This document shows, piece after piece, positions 10,354 through 19,212 of a stretch of DNA of 64,000 nucleotides (position 1 is the stretch's first letter; every line of letters begins with the position of its first letter). The notes beneath the pieces are model-generated. The model made no database searches. It was not told where the DNA came from and worked only from the letters and a program-made list of their open reading frames with translations. The position numbers and the translations under genes were made by a program. Source of the DNA: an uncultured Collinsella sp. (GTDB taxonomy: Bacteria > Actinomycetota > Coriobacteriia > Coriobacteriales > Coriobacteriaceae); the NCBI GenBank assembly GCA_900549715.1, contig URPK01000002.1, forward strand, positions 1 through 64,000. The letters are read 5' to 3'.

Positions 10354-11586
10354 CTAAGCTAGATCCCAAAACAGCTCGAACAGAACATTTCCATCGAGCC
10401 AGCCCAGATGGGTCGGCACCAGTCGAGCTCGAACATGGCCCGCAACGACATCTGCCGAAGTGAAGGGTCCCTCATGACCCCAGAGCGTCTCGGGCACCCA
10501 AGTGGCAAGACCCAATTCGAGCGAGCGATCGCAGGCAGCTGCCAGCTCACCCGTTGGGATGACGCAAGCTGCACGAGCCAACAGGTCGGACGCAACACCG
10601 CGCGTCATGCGACAAGCGAGCATCAAGTCTTCGGCGACAGCCTCGCGCTGCGACAGATATTCGGCCTCGTACGCCGTCGCGTCATCGTCACGTTGCACCA
10701 GACGCACGCGGTACGCATCGCCTCGAGAAGACACGCCGGGGAACAAACCTGCAAGACGGTCGAAATCCTCGTCGTCGAGCATGCCCGCGGCAGAACGACC
10801 CAGACCCAGGTAGCCCTGTCCGGTCCAGTAGGCAATGTTATGGGCGCACTCATGGCCGTCGAGCGCGTAGCTCGCCACCTCATACGGATGATAGCCGGCC
10901 GCACCCAGGCGCTCACGCGCCGCGTCCATGCACGAAGCCTGAAAATCCTCATCGGGCTCGAGCGACTCGTCACGGCACGCCATGCGGTAAAGGGGCGTCC
11001 CCTCCTCGAGCGTGAGCGGGTAGACCGACACATGATGAGGCGCCGCCGCCAACACGCCATCGAGCGTGCTCCGCCAGCTTGCGGCCGTCTGCCCGGGAAG
11101 GCCGCACATCAGGTCGCACGACACATCGAGGCCAGCGTCCTTCACCGTCGCGATAGCCGCAAGTGCGCGATTAGCATCGTGAATGCGGCCAATAGCAGCC
11201 AGCTCGGTATTGTCGAGGGTTTGCACGCCCAGAGAGATGCGCGTGACACCCGCCTCGGCAAGCGCGGTGGCGAGCTCAGCGGTCAGGGACTCAGGATTGG
11301 CTTCGCAAGTAAATTCAACGGGTTTGCACCACATGGAGATACGCCGGGCAAGTTCCACCAGGCGCTCCCCTGCCAGCGATGGCGTGCCGCCGCCAGTATA
11401 GACCGTGCAGACCTGCGCAAGCGCCCCGGCGTCGCCAAAGGAATCGAGGCGCGCATACAACTGCTCAAAATAGGAATCAAGCGCGGCATCCAAATCATAC
11501 GCAGCAAAGCTGCGCGAGTCAAAGTCGCAGTACCGGCACTTTTGAGCGCAAAACGGCACGTGCACGTACAGCGCGGTAACGGCCAC
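10354..11586 (-). CDS. hemW: Heme chaperone HemW (radical SAM, coproporphyrinogen III oxidase-like)
   Basis: Radical SAM protein of the HemN family. The motif CAQKCRYC gives Cys13, 17 and 20, and the HNIAYWTGQGYLGLG segment (around residue 254) carries the HNxxYW signature that marks HemW rather than HemN. The known role of HemW is heme binding and insertion into haem proteins, not porphyrin synthesis. The 410-residue length is usual. Start is GTG at 11586, two bases after the dus stop codon, with GGAGG upstream. The lepA-hemW linkage is common, here with dus inserted. Confidence 0.92.
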   Translation of the reverse strand: MAVTALYVHVPFCAQKCRYCDFDSRSFAAYDLDAALDSYFEQLYARLDSFGDAGALAQVCTVYTGGGTPSLAGERLVELARRISMWCKPVEFTCEANPESLTAELATALAEAGVTRISLGVQTLDNTELAAIGRIHDANRALAAIATVKDAGLDVSCDLMCGLPGQTAASWRSTLDGVLAAAPHHVSVYPLTLEEGTPLYRMACRDESLEPDEDFQASCMDAARERLGAAGYHPYEVASYALDGHECAHNIAYWTGQGYLGLGRSAAGMLDDEDFDRLAGLFPGVSSRGDAYRVRLVQRDDDATAYEAEYLSQREAVAEDLMLACRMTRGVASDLLARAACVIPTGELAAACDRSLELGLATWVPETLWGHEGPFTSADVVAGHVRARLVPTHLGWLDGNVLFELFWDLA

Positions 11587-11588
11587 CG

Positions 11589-12632
11589 TTAGGCCTCCAG
11601 CGGATGAGCAGGCACCGACTCGCCGGCGGCAAGCGCGGCCTCGCAGGCCACCACGTCGCGCTCGATATCATCGACCAGCGCCATAAACTCCTCGTACGTA
11701 GAGCAACGCACCACCTGAGCGCGCCAGGCGGCGGCATGGGGCATACCCTTTAAGTACCAGCTTGCGTACGTGCGAGCACGCGACATGAGCGGCAGAAGCT
11801 CGTGCGTCAACGTCAGGTGCTCGCGCAGAGCCTCCAGGCGCTCGACCGAGGAGCGAGAAGGAACCGGCGTGCCATCGAGTGCAAGGGCTCGGGCATCGCC
11901 GAACACCCACGGATTGCCGTAGATGCCGCGCGCGATAAACACCGCGCTGGCACCCGAGCCGTGCAGATGCTCAGCAGCGTCCTCGGCCGAGAACACATCG
12001 CCCGAACCAATCACGGGAATCTCGACAGCGTCGGCAACCTCATCGACGACCGACCAATCGGCCTGGCCCGTGTAGAGCTGCGTGGCGCAACGACCATGCA
12101 CGGCGACTGCGGCAGCCCCTGCACTCTCAAGCATCTGGGCAAATGTCGCGGCATTGCGGTCCTCGGCATAAAAGCCCTTGCGAATCTTGACGGTCACGGG
12201 CACGTGCGCCGCGCCCACCGTGGCCTCGACGATCTTCTCGGCCAGGTCGGGCGTGCGCATGAGCGCCGAGCCCTCGCCCTTGGTAACGACCTTGCGGGCG
12301 GGACATGCCATGTTGATATCGATGAGCGACAGGCGATCGCCCACACGTTCCTCGACGGCAGCGACGGCGCTCGCAAACTGATCGGGTTTGGAGCCAAAGA
12401 GCTGCACGCAAATCTGCTGCTCCTCGTCGGCCGGTAGCACCAGGCGCCACGTCTTATTGCTGGCATAGGCAAGGCCCGCCACGCTCACCATCTCGATGTA
12501 GGCAAGGTTGGCACCGCGGCGGCGGCACATGATGCGGTAGGCAGGGTCGGTCACGCCCGCCATGGGAGCCATAAGGAACGGCTGCTCGGCATAGGCGCCC
12601 AGCAGCCGCTTGCTGTATTCAGAAAGCGCCAT
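11589..12632 (-). CDS. dus: tRNA-dihydrouridine synthase (DusB-like)
   Basis: FMN-dependent reductase of uridines in tRNA D-loops. A TIM barrel begins PFLMAPMAGVTDPAYR; the catalytic cysteine lies in INMACPARKV (Cys110) and the RNA/FMN-binding segments HGRCATQLYTGQADW and IGSGDVFSAEDA follow. At 347 residues it matches the DusB group. It lies four bases downstream of lepA and two bases upstream of hemW. Which uridine is modified cannot be told from the sequence. Confidence 0.93.
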   Translation of the reverse strand: MALSEYSKRLLGAYAEQPFLMAPMAGVTDPAYRIMCRRRGANLAYIEMVSVAGLAYASNKTWRLVLPADEEQQICVQLFGSKPDQFASAVAAVEERVGDRLSLIDINMACPARKVVTKGEGSALMRTPDLAEKIVEATVGAAHVPVTVKIRKGFYAEDRNAATFAQMLESAGAAAVAVHGRCATQLYTGQADWSVVDEVADAVEIPVIGSGDVFSAEDAAEHLHGSGASAVFIARGIYGNPWVFGDARALALDGTPVPSRSSVERLEALREHLTLTHELLPLMSRARTYASWYLKGMPHAAAWRAQVVRCSTYEEFMALVDDIERDVVACEAALAAGESVPAHPLEA

Positions 12633-12636
12633 AGAC

Positions 12637-14448
12637 CTACTCGTCCACCTTGAGGATCGCCATAAAGGCCTCCTGCGGGACCTCGACCGATCCGATGGCC
12701 TTCATGCGCTTCTTGCCCTCTTTCTGCTTCTCGAGCAGCTTGCGCTTACGCGAGATATCGCCGCCGTAGCACTTAGCAAGAACGTCCTTGCGACGCGCCT
12801 TGACGGTGGAACGGGCGATGATCTTGTTGCCGATAGCACCCTGGATGGGCACCTCGAACAGCTGACGCGGGATGATCTCCTTGAGCTTGTCGCACAGGCC
12901 ACGGGCCAGGCCATATGCCTTGTCCTTATGGACGATAAACGAAAGCGCGTCCACCTCGTCGCCCGAAAGCAGGATGTCGAGCTTGACGAGCTCAGAGGGG
13001 CGATATTCGTTGAACTCATAGTCGAGCGAGGCGTAACCCTTGGTGCGGCTCTTGAGCTGATCGAAGAAGTCCAAGATGAGCTCGGCGAGCGGCATATCGA
13101 AGCGCATCTCGACCGATTTGCTCGTCAGGTGGATCATGTCGGTTGTGACGCCGCGGTGCTCGATGGCGAGCTGCATGACGGCACCCGTGTACTCAGGCGG
13201 GCAGATGATCTTTGCCTTGAGGTAGGGTTCCTCGATACGATCGATGCGTGTGGCCTCGGGAAGGTCCTGCGGACTGCGGACATCGATCATTTCGCCGTCG
13301 GTCTTGTAGACGTGATAGTCGACCGAGGGACTCGTGGCAATGAGGTCCAGGTTGAACTCGCGCTCCAGGCGTTCCTTGACGACTTCCATGTGCAGCAGGC
13401 CCAGGAAGCCCACGCGGAAGCCAAAGCCGAGCGCCACCGAGGTCTCGGGCTCCCACACCAACGACGGGTCGTTGACGTGCAGCTTATCGAGGGCGTCACG
13501 CAGGTTCTCGTAGTCCTTGTTGTCGATCGGGAACAGGCCCGTGTAGACCATGGGCTTGGCCTCGCGGTAGCCCGGCAGAGGCTCGGGGCAGGGGTTCGAA
13601 GCCCACGTAAGGGTATCGCCCACGCGCACAGCCTCGGGGTCCTTCAGACCCGTGACCACATAGCCAACCTCGCCGACGGTCAGCGCGTCGACCGGGGTCT
13701 CGGCAGGACGCTTGACGCCCACGCCGTCGACCAAAAAGTCGCCCTTGGCCTGCATCATAAGCAGGGTATCGCCCTTTTTGATGGAACCATCGAAGACGCG
13801 CACCGTAGCCACCACACCGCGATACTCGTCAAAGTACGAATCCAAAATGAGCGCTTTGAGCGGAGCGTTCGCATCGCCCTTAGGCGGCGAAATCAAAAAG
13901 ACGATGGACTCCAGCAGATCGTGAATGCCCTCGCCGGTCTTGCCCGAGACGCACACGGCATCATCGGCAGGGATCGCCAGGTCATCCTCGATCTCGGTCT
14001 TAACCTCATCGGGATGGGCCGAGGGCAGGTCGATCTTGTTGATGGCCGGCACAATGTCCAGATTGGCGTTCATGGCGAGCGTCGCGTTGGAGACGGTCTG
14101 CGCCTCGACGCCCTGCGTGGCGTCGACGACGAGCACCGCGCCTTCGCAGGCGGCCAGCGAGCGCGAGACCTCATAGGTAAAGTCCACGTGGCCCGGCGTA
14201 TCGATCAGATTGAACTGATACGTCTCGCCATCGTCGGCGTCATAGGAAACGCGGACGGCATTGGACTTGATCGTGATGCCGCGCTCGCGCTCGATATCCA
14301 TGGTGTCGAGCAGCTGCGACTCCATGTCGCGTTCGTCAACGGTATGGGTGAGCTCGAGGATGCGGTCGCTGATCGTGGACTTGCCATGATCAATGTGCGC
14401 AACGATTGAGAAGTTGCGGATGTGGGAAATGTCAATTGAAGTATTCAT
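12637..14448 (-). CDS. lepA: Elongation factor 4 (LepA)
   Basis: Translational GTPase related to EF-G, implicated in ribosome assembly and stress-time translation. The 603 residues show G1 AHIDHGKS (17-24), G3 DTPGHVDF, G4 NKID and the LepA-specific C-terminal domain ending with GKKRMKAIGSVEVPQEAFM. Start ATG at 14448 (MNTSIDISHIRNFSIV) is preferred to an upstream in-frame site at 14508 that lies in the rpsT terminator. The ribosome site is weak. It heads a tight lepA-dus-hemW group. Confidence 0.97.
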   Translation of the reverse strand: MNTSIDISHIRNFSIVAHIDHGKSTISDRILELTHTVDERDMESQLLDTMDIERERGITIKSNAVRVSYDADDGETYQFNLIDTPGHVDFTYEVSRSLAACEGAVLVVDATQGVEAQTVSNATLAMNANLDIVPAINKIDLPSAHPDEVKTEIEDDLAIPADDAVCVSGKTGEGIHDLLESIVFLISPPKGDANAPLKALILDSYFDEYRGVVATVRVFDGSIKKGDTLLMMQAKGDFLVDGVGVKRPAETPVDALTVGEVGYVVTGLKDPEAVRVGDTLTWASNPCPEPLPGYREAKPMVYTGLFPIDNKDYENLRDALDKLHVNDPSLVWEPETSVALGFGFRVGFLGLLHMEVVKERLEREFNLDLIATSPSVDYHVYKTDGEMIDVRSPQDLPEATRIDRIEEPYLKAKIICPPEYTGAVMQLAIEHRGVTTDMIHLTSKSVEMRFDMPLAELILDFFDQLKSRTKGYASLDYEFNEYRPSELVKLDILLSGDEVDALSFIVHKDKAYGLARGLCDKLKEIIPRQLFEVPIQGAIGNKIIARSTVKARRKDVLAKCYGGDISRKRKLLEKQKEGKKRMKAIGSVEVPQEAFMAILKVDE

Positions 14449-14471
14449 GCGGACTATCTTACCCGAGCGGT

Positions 14472-14510
14472 ACAAAAAATGGAGCCTGTTCCATAAAACA
14501 GGCTCCATTT
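14472..14510 (-). terminator. Intrinsic terminator of rpsT
   Basis: Perfect 14-bp stem, arms 14477-14490 and 14497-14510 (core GGAGCCTG/CAGGCTCC) with a six-base loop. On the minus strand it continues into TTTTTTGTA. It separates rpsT from lepA. Confidence 0.9.
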
Positions 14511-14544
14511 ATGCGCGTAATCTGTGTGGTGTGAAATTTACAAC

Positions 14545-14811
14545 TTAGGCGTTGATGCTGTTCACGAGCTTGGCAAGACCGGACTTGCGGTTGGAAGCCT
14601 GGTTCTTGTGGATAACATGCTTGGCGGCAGCCATGTCGAGACGCTTGGTGACGGTCTTGAGGGCAGCCTGGGCCTTCTCGGCGTCGCCCTCGGCGACGGC
14701 GGACTGGACGTGCTTGGTCAGCGTCTTGAGCTCGGACTTGACAGCCTTGTTACGCATGCGAGCTGCCTCATTGGTGCGGATACGCTTCTTCTGAGACTTG
14801 ATGTTTGCCAC
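14545..14811 (-). CDS. rpsT: 30S ribosomal protein S20
   Basis: Primary 16S rRNA-binding protein of the 30S body. The 88 residues start MANIKSQKKRIRTNEAARMR and contain the ending typical of S20, KNQASNRKSGLAKLVNSINA. The start is a GTG at 14811 with AAAGGA upstream; the longer frame to 14880 is not S20-like. It is monocistronic, with its own promoter-like element and a strong terminator. Confidence 0.97.
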   Translation of the reverse strand: MANIKSQKKRIRTNEAARMRNKAVKSELKTLTKHVQSAVAEGDAEKAQAALKTVTKRLDMAAAKHVIHKNQASNRKSGLAKLVNSINA

Positions 14812-14886
14812 TTCTGGAGTTCCTTTCGAGTTCCTTGCAAAAAATGTATGACACCTCTGAGACACGGTGAGGTCATGCAAGCGCCT

Positions 14887-14892
14887 ACTATA
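14887..14892 (-). promoter_or_regulatory. Extended -10 promoter of rpsT
   Basis: Minus strand reads TGCTATAGT, an extended -10 element, about 75 bases before the rpsT GTG. No good -35 is seen at 17 bases. The following leader contains an imperfect hairpin (around 14848-14878) that could allow feedback by S20; this is speculative. Confidence 0.5.
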
Positions 14893-14944
14893 GCACGCTC
14901 CCTCTCAAAGGGATAGAACGAATTTGTCAAATAGGCAGGTATCA

Positions 14945-15907
14945 TCACGATTTTCTCAAGATGTTCGTAATCCAGAGCAAAAGCGCGGTCTCAGAATCGG
15001 CAGAGCCCTTGAGCGCGAGCTCCACATCGACCGCACCCTCGAGCGCTGCGACGAGCTCTGCCATCGAAAAGCGACGCGCCCAAGTCAGGTGATTCTTGAC
15101 CTGCCAGGACTGGAGCTTGAGCGTTGCGGCCAGCTCACGACCCTGTCCACGCGCATCGAGCGCCTTGGCGACGATCAGCTCGCGAATGCGACCGCACAGC
15201 AATGTGTAAGTCCACACGTAGCTCTTGGAGGGCAGGAGCTTAAAGAGCTCGAGCGAACGCCGCATATCGCGAGCCGAGACCGCATTGAGAAAGTCCCAGG
15301 GTTGAACCTCGGCCGTACGTACAATCCAGCGCTCAACGTCGGCAAGCTCAATCTGGGGCGCCTCGACCATCTGGGCAAGCTTAGCCAAGTCGTTATCGAG
15401 CATGCGAGTGTTTTCACCCGAACGCGAGACGAGTTCCTCGGCGGCCGCCATCGAGATCGACTTGCCGTGCTGCGTCGCCATCTGCTGCACGCGGCGCGGT
15501 AGCTCCCAGCGCTTGGTGCCGGAGCAATCGATCACGGCCTTCTTGTCGATCTTGGCGATCGCCTTATACAGGCGCGTGTTCTTGGCAAGCGAGTCGGCGA
15601 TGATGAGGCAGACCGTTGTGGGGCTGGGACTCGCCAGATACTCGACGAGCGGCTCCGAAACCGCTTTGGCGAGCTTTGAGCAGCCATCAAGGATTACCAA
15701 TCGAAACTCGCTGCCCATGGGAAAGGTGTTAAGCGATCCGATAATAGACTCGATATCGGGGTCCTTGGTCATGTCGCGCTCGTCGAGGTTGAACTCGACC
15801 ATACCCGATTTTTCCAGACGCGCTTTCATACGCGAGACGGCGTGGTCGCGCTTAACTCCGTCGGTACCGACGATCAGATATGCCGGCAGCAAACCGGTTT
15901 CGGACAT
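14945..15907 (-). CDS. holA: DNA polymerase III subunit delta
   Basis: Clamp-loader wrench subunit that opens the beta sliding clamp. The 320 residues show the degenerate AAA+ pattern of HolA: PAYLIVGTDGVKRDHAVSRM at the N terminus, no functional Walker A, and the LVSRSGENTRMLDNDLAKLA and helical C-terminal collar. Start ATG at 15907 follows GGGAGGGGAG. It sits downstream of comEC and upstream of rpsT, the arrangement comEA-comEC-holA-rpsT found in many Gram-positive bacteria. Confidence 0.94.
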   Translation of the reverse strand: MSETGLLPAYLIVGTDGVKRDHAVSRMKARLEKSGMVEFNLDERDMTKDPDIESIIGSLNTFPMGSEFRLVILDGCSKLAKAVSEPLVEYLASPSPTTVCLIIADSLAKNTRLYKAIAKIDKKAVIDCSGTKRWELPRRVQQMATQHGKSISMAAAEELVSRSGENTRMLDNDLAKLAQMVEAPQIELADVERWIVRTAEVQPWDFLNAVSARDMRRSLELFKLLPSKSYVWTYTLLCGRIRELIVAKALDARGQGRELAATLKLQSWQVKNHLTWARRFSMAELVAALEGAVDVELALKGSADSETALLLWITNILRKS

Positions 15908-15985
15908 TGCGCTCCCCTCCCGCAGGCCTTCGTATTCGTTCCGTGCCATTCTAGCCCAGGGACCCACCACACGCCAACGACGTCG

Positions 15986-18289
15986 TCACGGTCGCTGGCA
16001 TCGCATCGCAAAGCCATTCGCAGTCGGTGTGACGGTAATGTCGCCGTGTTCGATGGTACACGCGAACACACCACCCGCTTCCTTAACGGCATCGATGCAG
16101 GCATCGGACGGATGGCCGTATCGATTCCCCTCACCGGCGCTTGCGAGAGAAAGCTCGGGCTTCAGGACGTCCAGCAACTCGCCATCGACTGAAACCTTGG
16201 AGCCGTGATGCCCAAGTTTAAGGACATCGATATCCCCCACCTCCTGCACGAATTCCCGCTCTTGGTCGAGCTCGGCATCACCGGTGAGAAGCATTCGCAG
16301 GCCCTTGCCTTCCTGAACATAAGAGAGCAGCAGGACAAGCGAGTCCTCATTTTCCTCGCCATCCACGAACTCGAATGGCCACATCACGCGAGCGCAAAAT
16401 GAGCCGATGTCGACCGTATCCCCACGGCGCACCTGCCGATACTCCACGCCAGGTCGGTTCAATACCTCGGCAGGAGCATCCTCCAGCGCATCCGCGGCCA
16501 CGGTAATCGTTCCGACCGAAAACTGTTCGAGCACGGCAGGCAGACCACCCCAGTGGTCCTCATCCCAATGCGTCACAAAGACGGCGTCGATATGGTGCAC
16601 GTTATTGCGAACCAACGCCGCCACCACGCGCTCGTCGAGTCCGCAGTCGACGAGCGCAACTGCGCCGCCCTGGCGGATAAGAATCGCATCGGCCTGGCCC
16701 ACATCGAGCACCGTCACCGAAGGCGGAGCGAATCGATCCCAGTAGACGTACGGAATCGCAGCCAAAAGCACCAGGCATACAAGCCCCACCGCCATAGGAC
16801 GTGCACGAGGACGCGGCCACAAGACCAGCAGAACCACCAGAAAACACGGCACTAAGTAAATCCACATGCTATCGGGCGGCACATTCACGGATGCACCCGG
16901 CACGGCGGCAAACAGCTGCTCGAAGAACAGCGCGCAACGGGCGGCAATCATGGGCACAACGAGCGCCCAAGTCTGCAACGGTGCCACGAACGAAAAGGGA
17001 ACCAACACGATCGACACAGCGAGCAGTACGCTCACCACCGGACCGAGGACAGCATTTGCCAGCGGAGCAATGAGCGAGAACGTACCGAAGGCAGGAACGG
17101 TAATGGGAAGTGTCGCCAGTTGCGAGCACAGCGTGACGGAAAGCATGCCGGCAACGCCCGATGGCAAGCCCAGCTCACCCAAAGCGTAGATCGCATAAGA
17201 GCAAAAGCACAGAATGGCTAAGACGCTGGCACATGATAGCTGAAAGCCCATCTCGAACAGCACCGTCGGCCGCAGTAGCACAAAGATGGACATGGTTACG
17301 AAGAGTGCCGATGCGCCGTGCCGACGACGCCCCGCGTCGTTTACGACAAGCGTCACGAACACCATGCAGCACGCGCGCACGGCCGAGGGAGATGCGCCCG
17401 TAAATGCAGCGTAGCCCACAAGCGTTATCGCCAATATCGCCCGCTGAAGACCACGTGAGCACCGAGTCTTTTGCAATACGCCCTCGATTACAAACCCCAC
17501 GATAGCCAAATGGCTGCCCGAGACGGCGATAAGATGTGCCGTTCCCGTCACAGAAAACCAGTCGCTCGCCGGCTGGGCGCGCAGCTCGGCCGAACGACCG
17601 CAGACGACACCGGCTATGAGCGCACGCGCCGGGTCGGTCGCAGGCGCGATGGACGCAAGCAGCCCATTTCGCAGCCGAAGCAGCGGCCCCGGAGAACCCT
17701 CATCGACCGACACAATCCGAACGGCTTTAACCTTACGCACCTCGCCTCGGAGCACGCGCGATCGTCCATATGCATCGTTCTCAAAACGCGAAACGCGACC
17801 GATAACACGCACGTGCGCCCCGACCTTGAGCTCACGATCACACGATAGGCGAACCGTTGCCAAGTTCTTACCGTCCGCGCGTGCCTCGCAGGTATAGGAA
17901 TACACGTCGTCGTTTATGGATGGATCACCCTGCACGACAAACTCGAGGCCGCTTGCCGCTCGACCGTCGAGCGCCTTCGAGGCGCTGAGCACACCCACAG
18001 CCCACCACGCCGAGACGACCGCTCCCGCCACGAGACCGGCGGACGCGGCATACAGCCACCGCTTCAAAGGGGCAAGCCGCGCACAAGAGTGAGCCAGCAC
18101 AACGAAAACCGCTGCCGCAACGGGAATGGCCCATAGCGGCCCGACCGCCGTCGCCCGCTCCCTCAGCAGCGCATCAGCGACTATGCTGAGCACCAAGGCG
18201 CAGCTCACGCACATGCCGGCACACAGGGCCATCGTCCACGGAATCAGGGGTCGCGGAGGCATCACGTGCTCGCGCTCGGTCGCGCTCAT
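15986..18289 (-). CDS. comEC: DNA internalization channel ComEC/Rec2
   Basis: Polytopic membrane protein that takes single-stranded DNA across the membrane during transformation. About 767 residues: N-terminal membrane helices, a soluble OB-like region with the RFENDAYGRSRVLRG segment, the competence membrane domain with multiple helices (GTAHLIAVSGSHLAIVG is characteristic), and a C-terminal metallo-beta-lactamase-like domain with THWDEDHWGG and KLGHHGSK. The ATG at 18289 overlaps the comEA stop codon by four bases (ATGA), so translation is coupled. All expected domains are present, so it appears functional. Confidence 0.95.
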   Translation of the reverse strand: MSATEREHVMPPRPLIPWTMALCAGMCVSCALVLSIVADALLRERATAVGPLWAIPVAAAVFVVLAHSCARLAPLKRWLYAASAGLVAGAVVSAWWAVGVLSASKALDGRAASGLEFVVQGDPSINDDVYSYTCEARADGKNLATVRLSCDRELKVGAHVRVIGRVSRFENDAYGRSRVLRGEVRKVKAVRIVSVDEGSPGPLLRLRNGLLASIAPATDPARALIAGVVCGRSAELRAQPASDWFSVTGTAHLIAVSGSHLAIVGFVIEGVLQKTRCSRGLQRAILAITLVGYAAFTGASPSAVRACCMVFVTLVVNDAGRRRHGASALFVTMSIFVLLRPTVLFEMGFQLSCASVLAILCFCSYAIYALGELGLPSGVAGMLSVTLCSQLATLPITVPAFGTFSLIAPLANAVLGPVVSVLLAVSIVLVPFSFVAPLQTWALVVPMIAARCALFFEQLFAAVPGASVNVPPDSMWIYLVPCFLVVLLVLWPRPRARPMAVGLVCLVLLAAIPYVYWDRFAPPSVTVLDVGQADAILIRQGGAVALVDCGLDERVVAALVRNNVHHIDAVFVTHWDEDHWGGLPAVLEQFSVGTITVAADALEDAPAEVLNRPGVEYRQVRRGDTVDIGSFCARVMWPFEFVDGEENEDSLVLLLSYVQEGKGLRMLLTGDAELDQEREFVQEVGDIDVLKLGHHGSKVSVDGELLDVLKPELSLASAGEGNRYGHPSDACIDAVKEAGGVFACTIEHGDITVTPTANGFAMRCQRP

Positions 18290-18999
18290 ACGCAGATGCA
18301 ATCTTTGATTTTGGCAAGCTTCTTCTCGCCGATTCCCGACACACGCATCAGATCGTCAACCGAGGCGAAAGCACCGTTCTTTGTCCGCTCATCGATAATC
18401 GACTGGGCCATGGAGGGGCCGATGCCCGAAAGCGTCTGCAGCTCTTCTGCGCTTGCCGTATTGATGTTTACTAGGCCTGTTGCGCCACTAACGCCCGACG
18501 ATGCGGAAGTCCCACCATCAACACCGGCTTCCGCAATGGACGCCTGCTGCTCCCCTACCGTTGGAACGTGAATTTTTTGTCCATCAGTGACCTTGGATGC
18601 ACGATTAAGCCCCGTAACGTCTGCTTCGGGCGCCAGCCCGCCGGCGGCATCAATCGCCTGAGCCACCCGCGCCCCGTCTTTGAGGCGATATACACCGGGT
18701 GACACCACGGCGCCATCAACATCGACATAGACCTCTGCCGCGGCAGACGCCTTAGGCGAAGAGCCTTCGGATGTCTTTCCGCTCGAAGCATCGCCGGATC
18801 CCGGCTCCACTAACGTGCCCGAACCATCAGTGCGCTCAAACGACACACCGCCGGCACCGCCGCCAAGGTTCGCCATCGCCAGCCCACTCGCCATCGCAAT
18901 GACGACCAGTATCGCCATCACCACTGCCTTATGACCGAGCAGTTTGCCCGCCCAGCGGTCCATCTTTTTGACTCGTTCGTGTTGTTCGCGCTGCGCCAT
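18286..18999 (-). CDS. comEA: Competence protein ComEA (DNA receptor)
   Basis: Membrane-anchored double-stranded DNA receptor of the uptake machinery. The 237 residues have a membrane helix (about 24-46), a Ser/Gly/Thr-rich extracellular linker, an SLBB domain starting VYVDVDGAVVSPGVYRLKDG, and a C-terminal helix-hairpin-helix pair with LVNINTASAEELQTLSGIGP and RVSGIGEKKLAKIKD. Start ATG at 18999 follows GGGAGG; the frame upstream to 19077 lacks a ribosome site. It is the first gene of comEA-comEC. Confidence 0.94.
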   Translation of the reverse strand: MAQREQHERVKKMDRWAGKLLGHKAVVMAILVVIAMASGLAMANLGGGAGGVSFERTDGSGTLVEPGSGDASSGKTSEGSSPKASAAAEVYVDVDGAVVSPGVYRLKDGARVAQAIDAAGGLAPEADVTGLNRASKVTDGQKIHVPTVGEQQASIAEAGVDGGTSASSGVSGATGLVNINTASAEELQTLSGIGPSMAQSIIDERTKNGAFASVDDLMRVSGIGEKKLAKIKDCICV

Positions 19000-19061
19000 A
19001 GCAAAACCTCCCAACACCATCGTGTCAGGAAAGGAGCTCCACAACAGCCACGCCCCAAAAC

Positions 19062-19088
19062 CGGTTTTTGCGGTCAAACCAAAAACCG
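19062..19088. repeat. Inverted repeat upstream of comEA
   Basis: Arms CGGTTTTT (19062-19069) and AAAAACCG (19081-19088), eleven-base loop, about 65 bases before the comEA start. This could be an operator or weak terminator. The rest of the 213-base gap between thiI and comEA holds only the thiI terminator. Confidence 0.35.
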
Positions 19089-19168
19089 ACCAAAACCTTG
19101 CACAAATCTGTCCATTTATTCAGGCACACGTCAGCAAATGAACGCTTAGCCGCAAAATGCCCAGATAG

Positions 19169-19202
19169 CAAAAGACCGACGATGCAGGCGCATCGTCGGT
19201 CT
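19169..19202 (-). terminator. Intrinsic terminator of comEA side / element 5' of thiI end
   Basis: Perfect 12-bp stem AGACCGACGATG (19173-19184) / CATCGTCGGTCT (19191-19202), loop CAGGCG, followed on the minus strand by TTTTGC. It lies just 5' on the plus strand of the comEA leader and downstream of the thiI stop (19213), and therefore ends the mihF-gmk-rpoZ-thiI unit. Confidence 0.85.
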
Positions 19203-19212
19203 ATGCACAAAT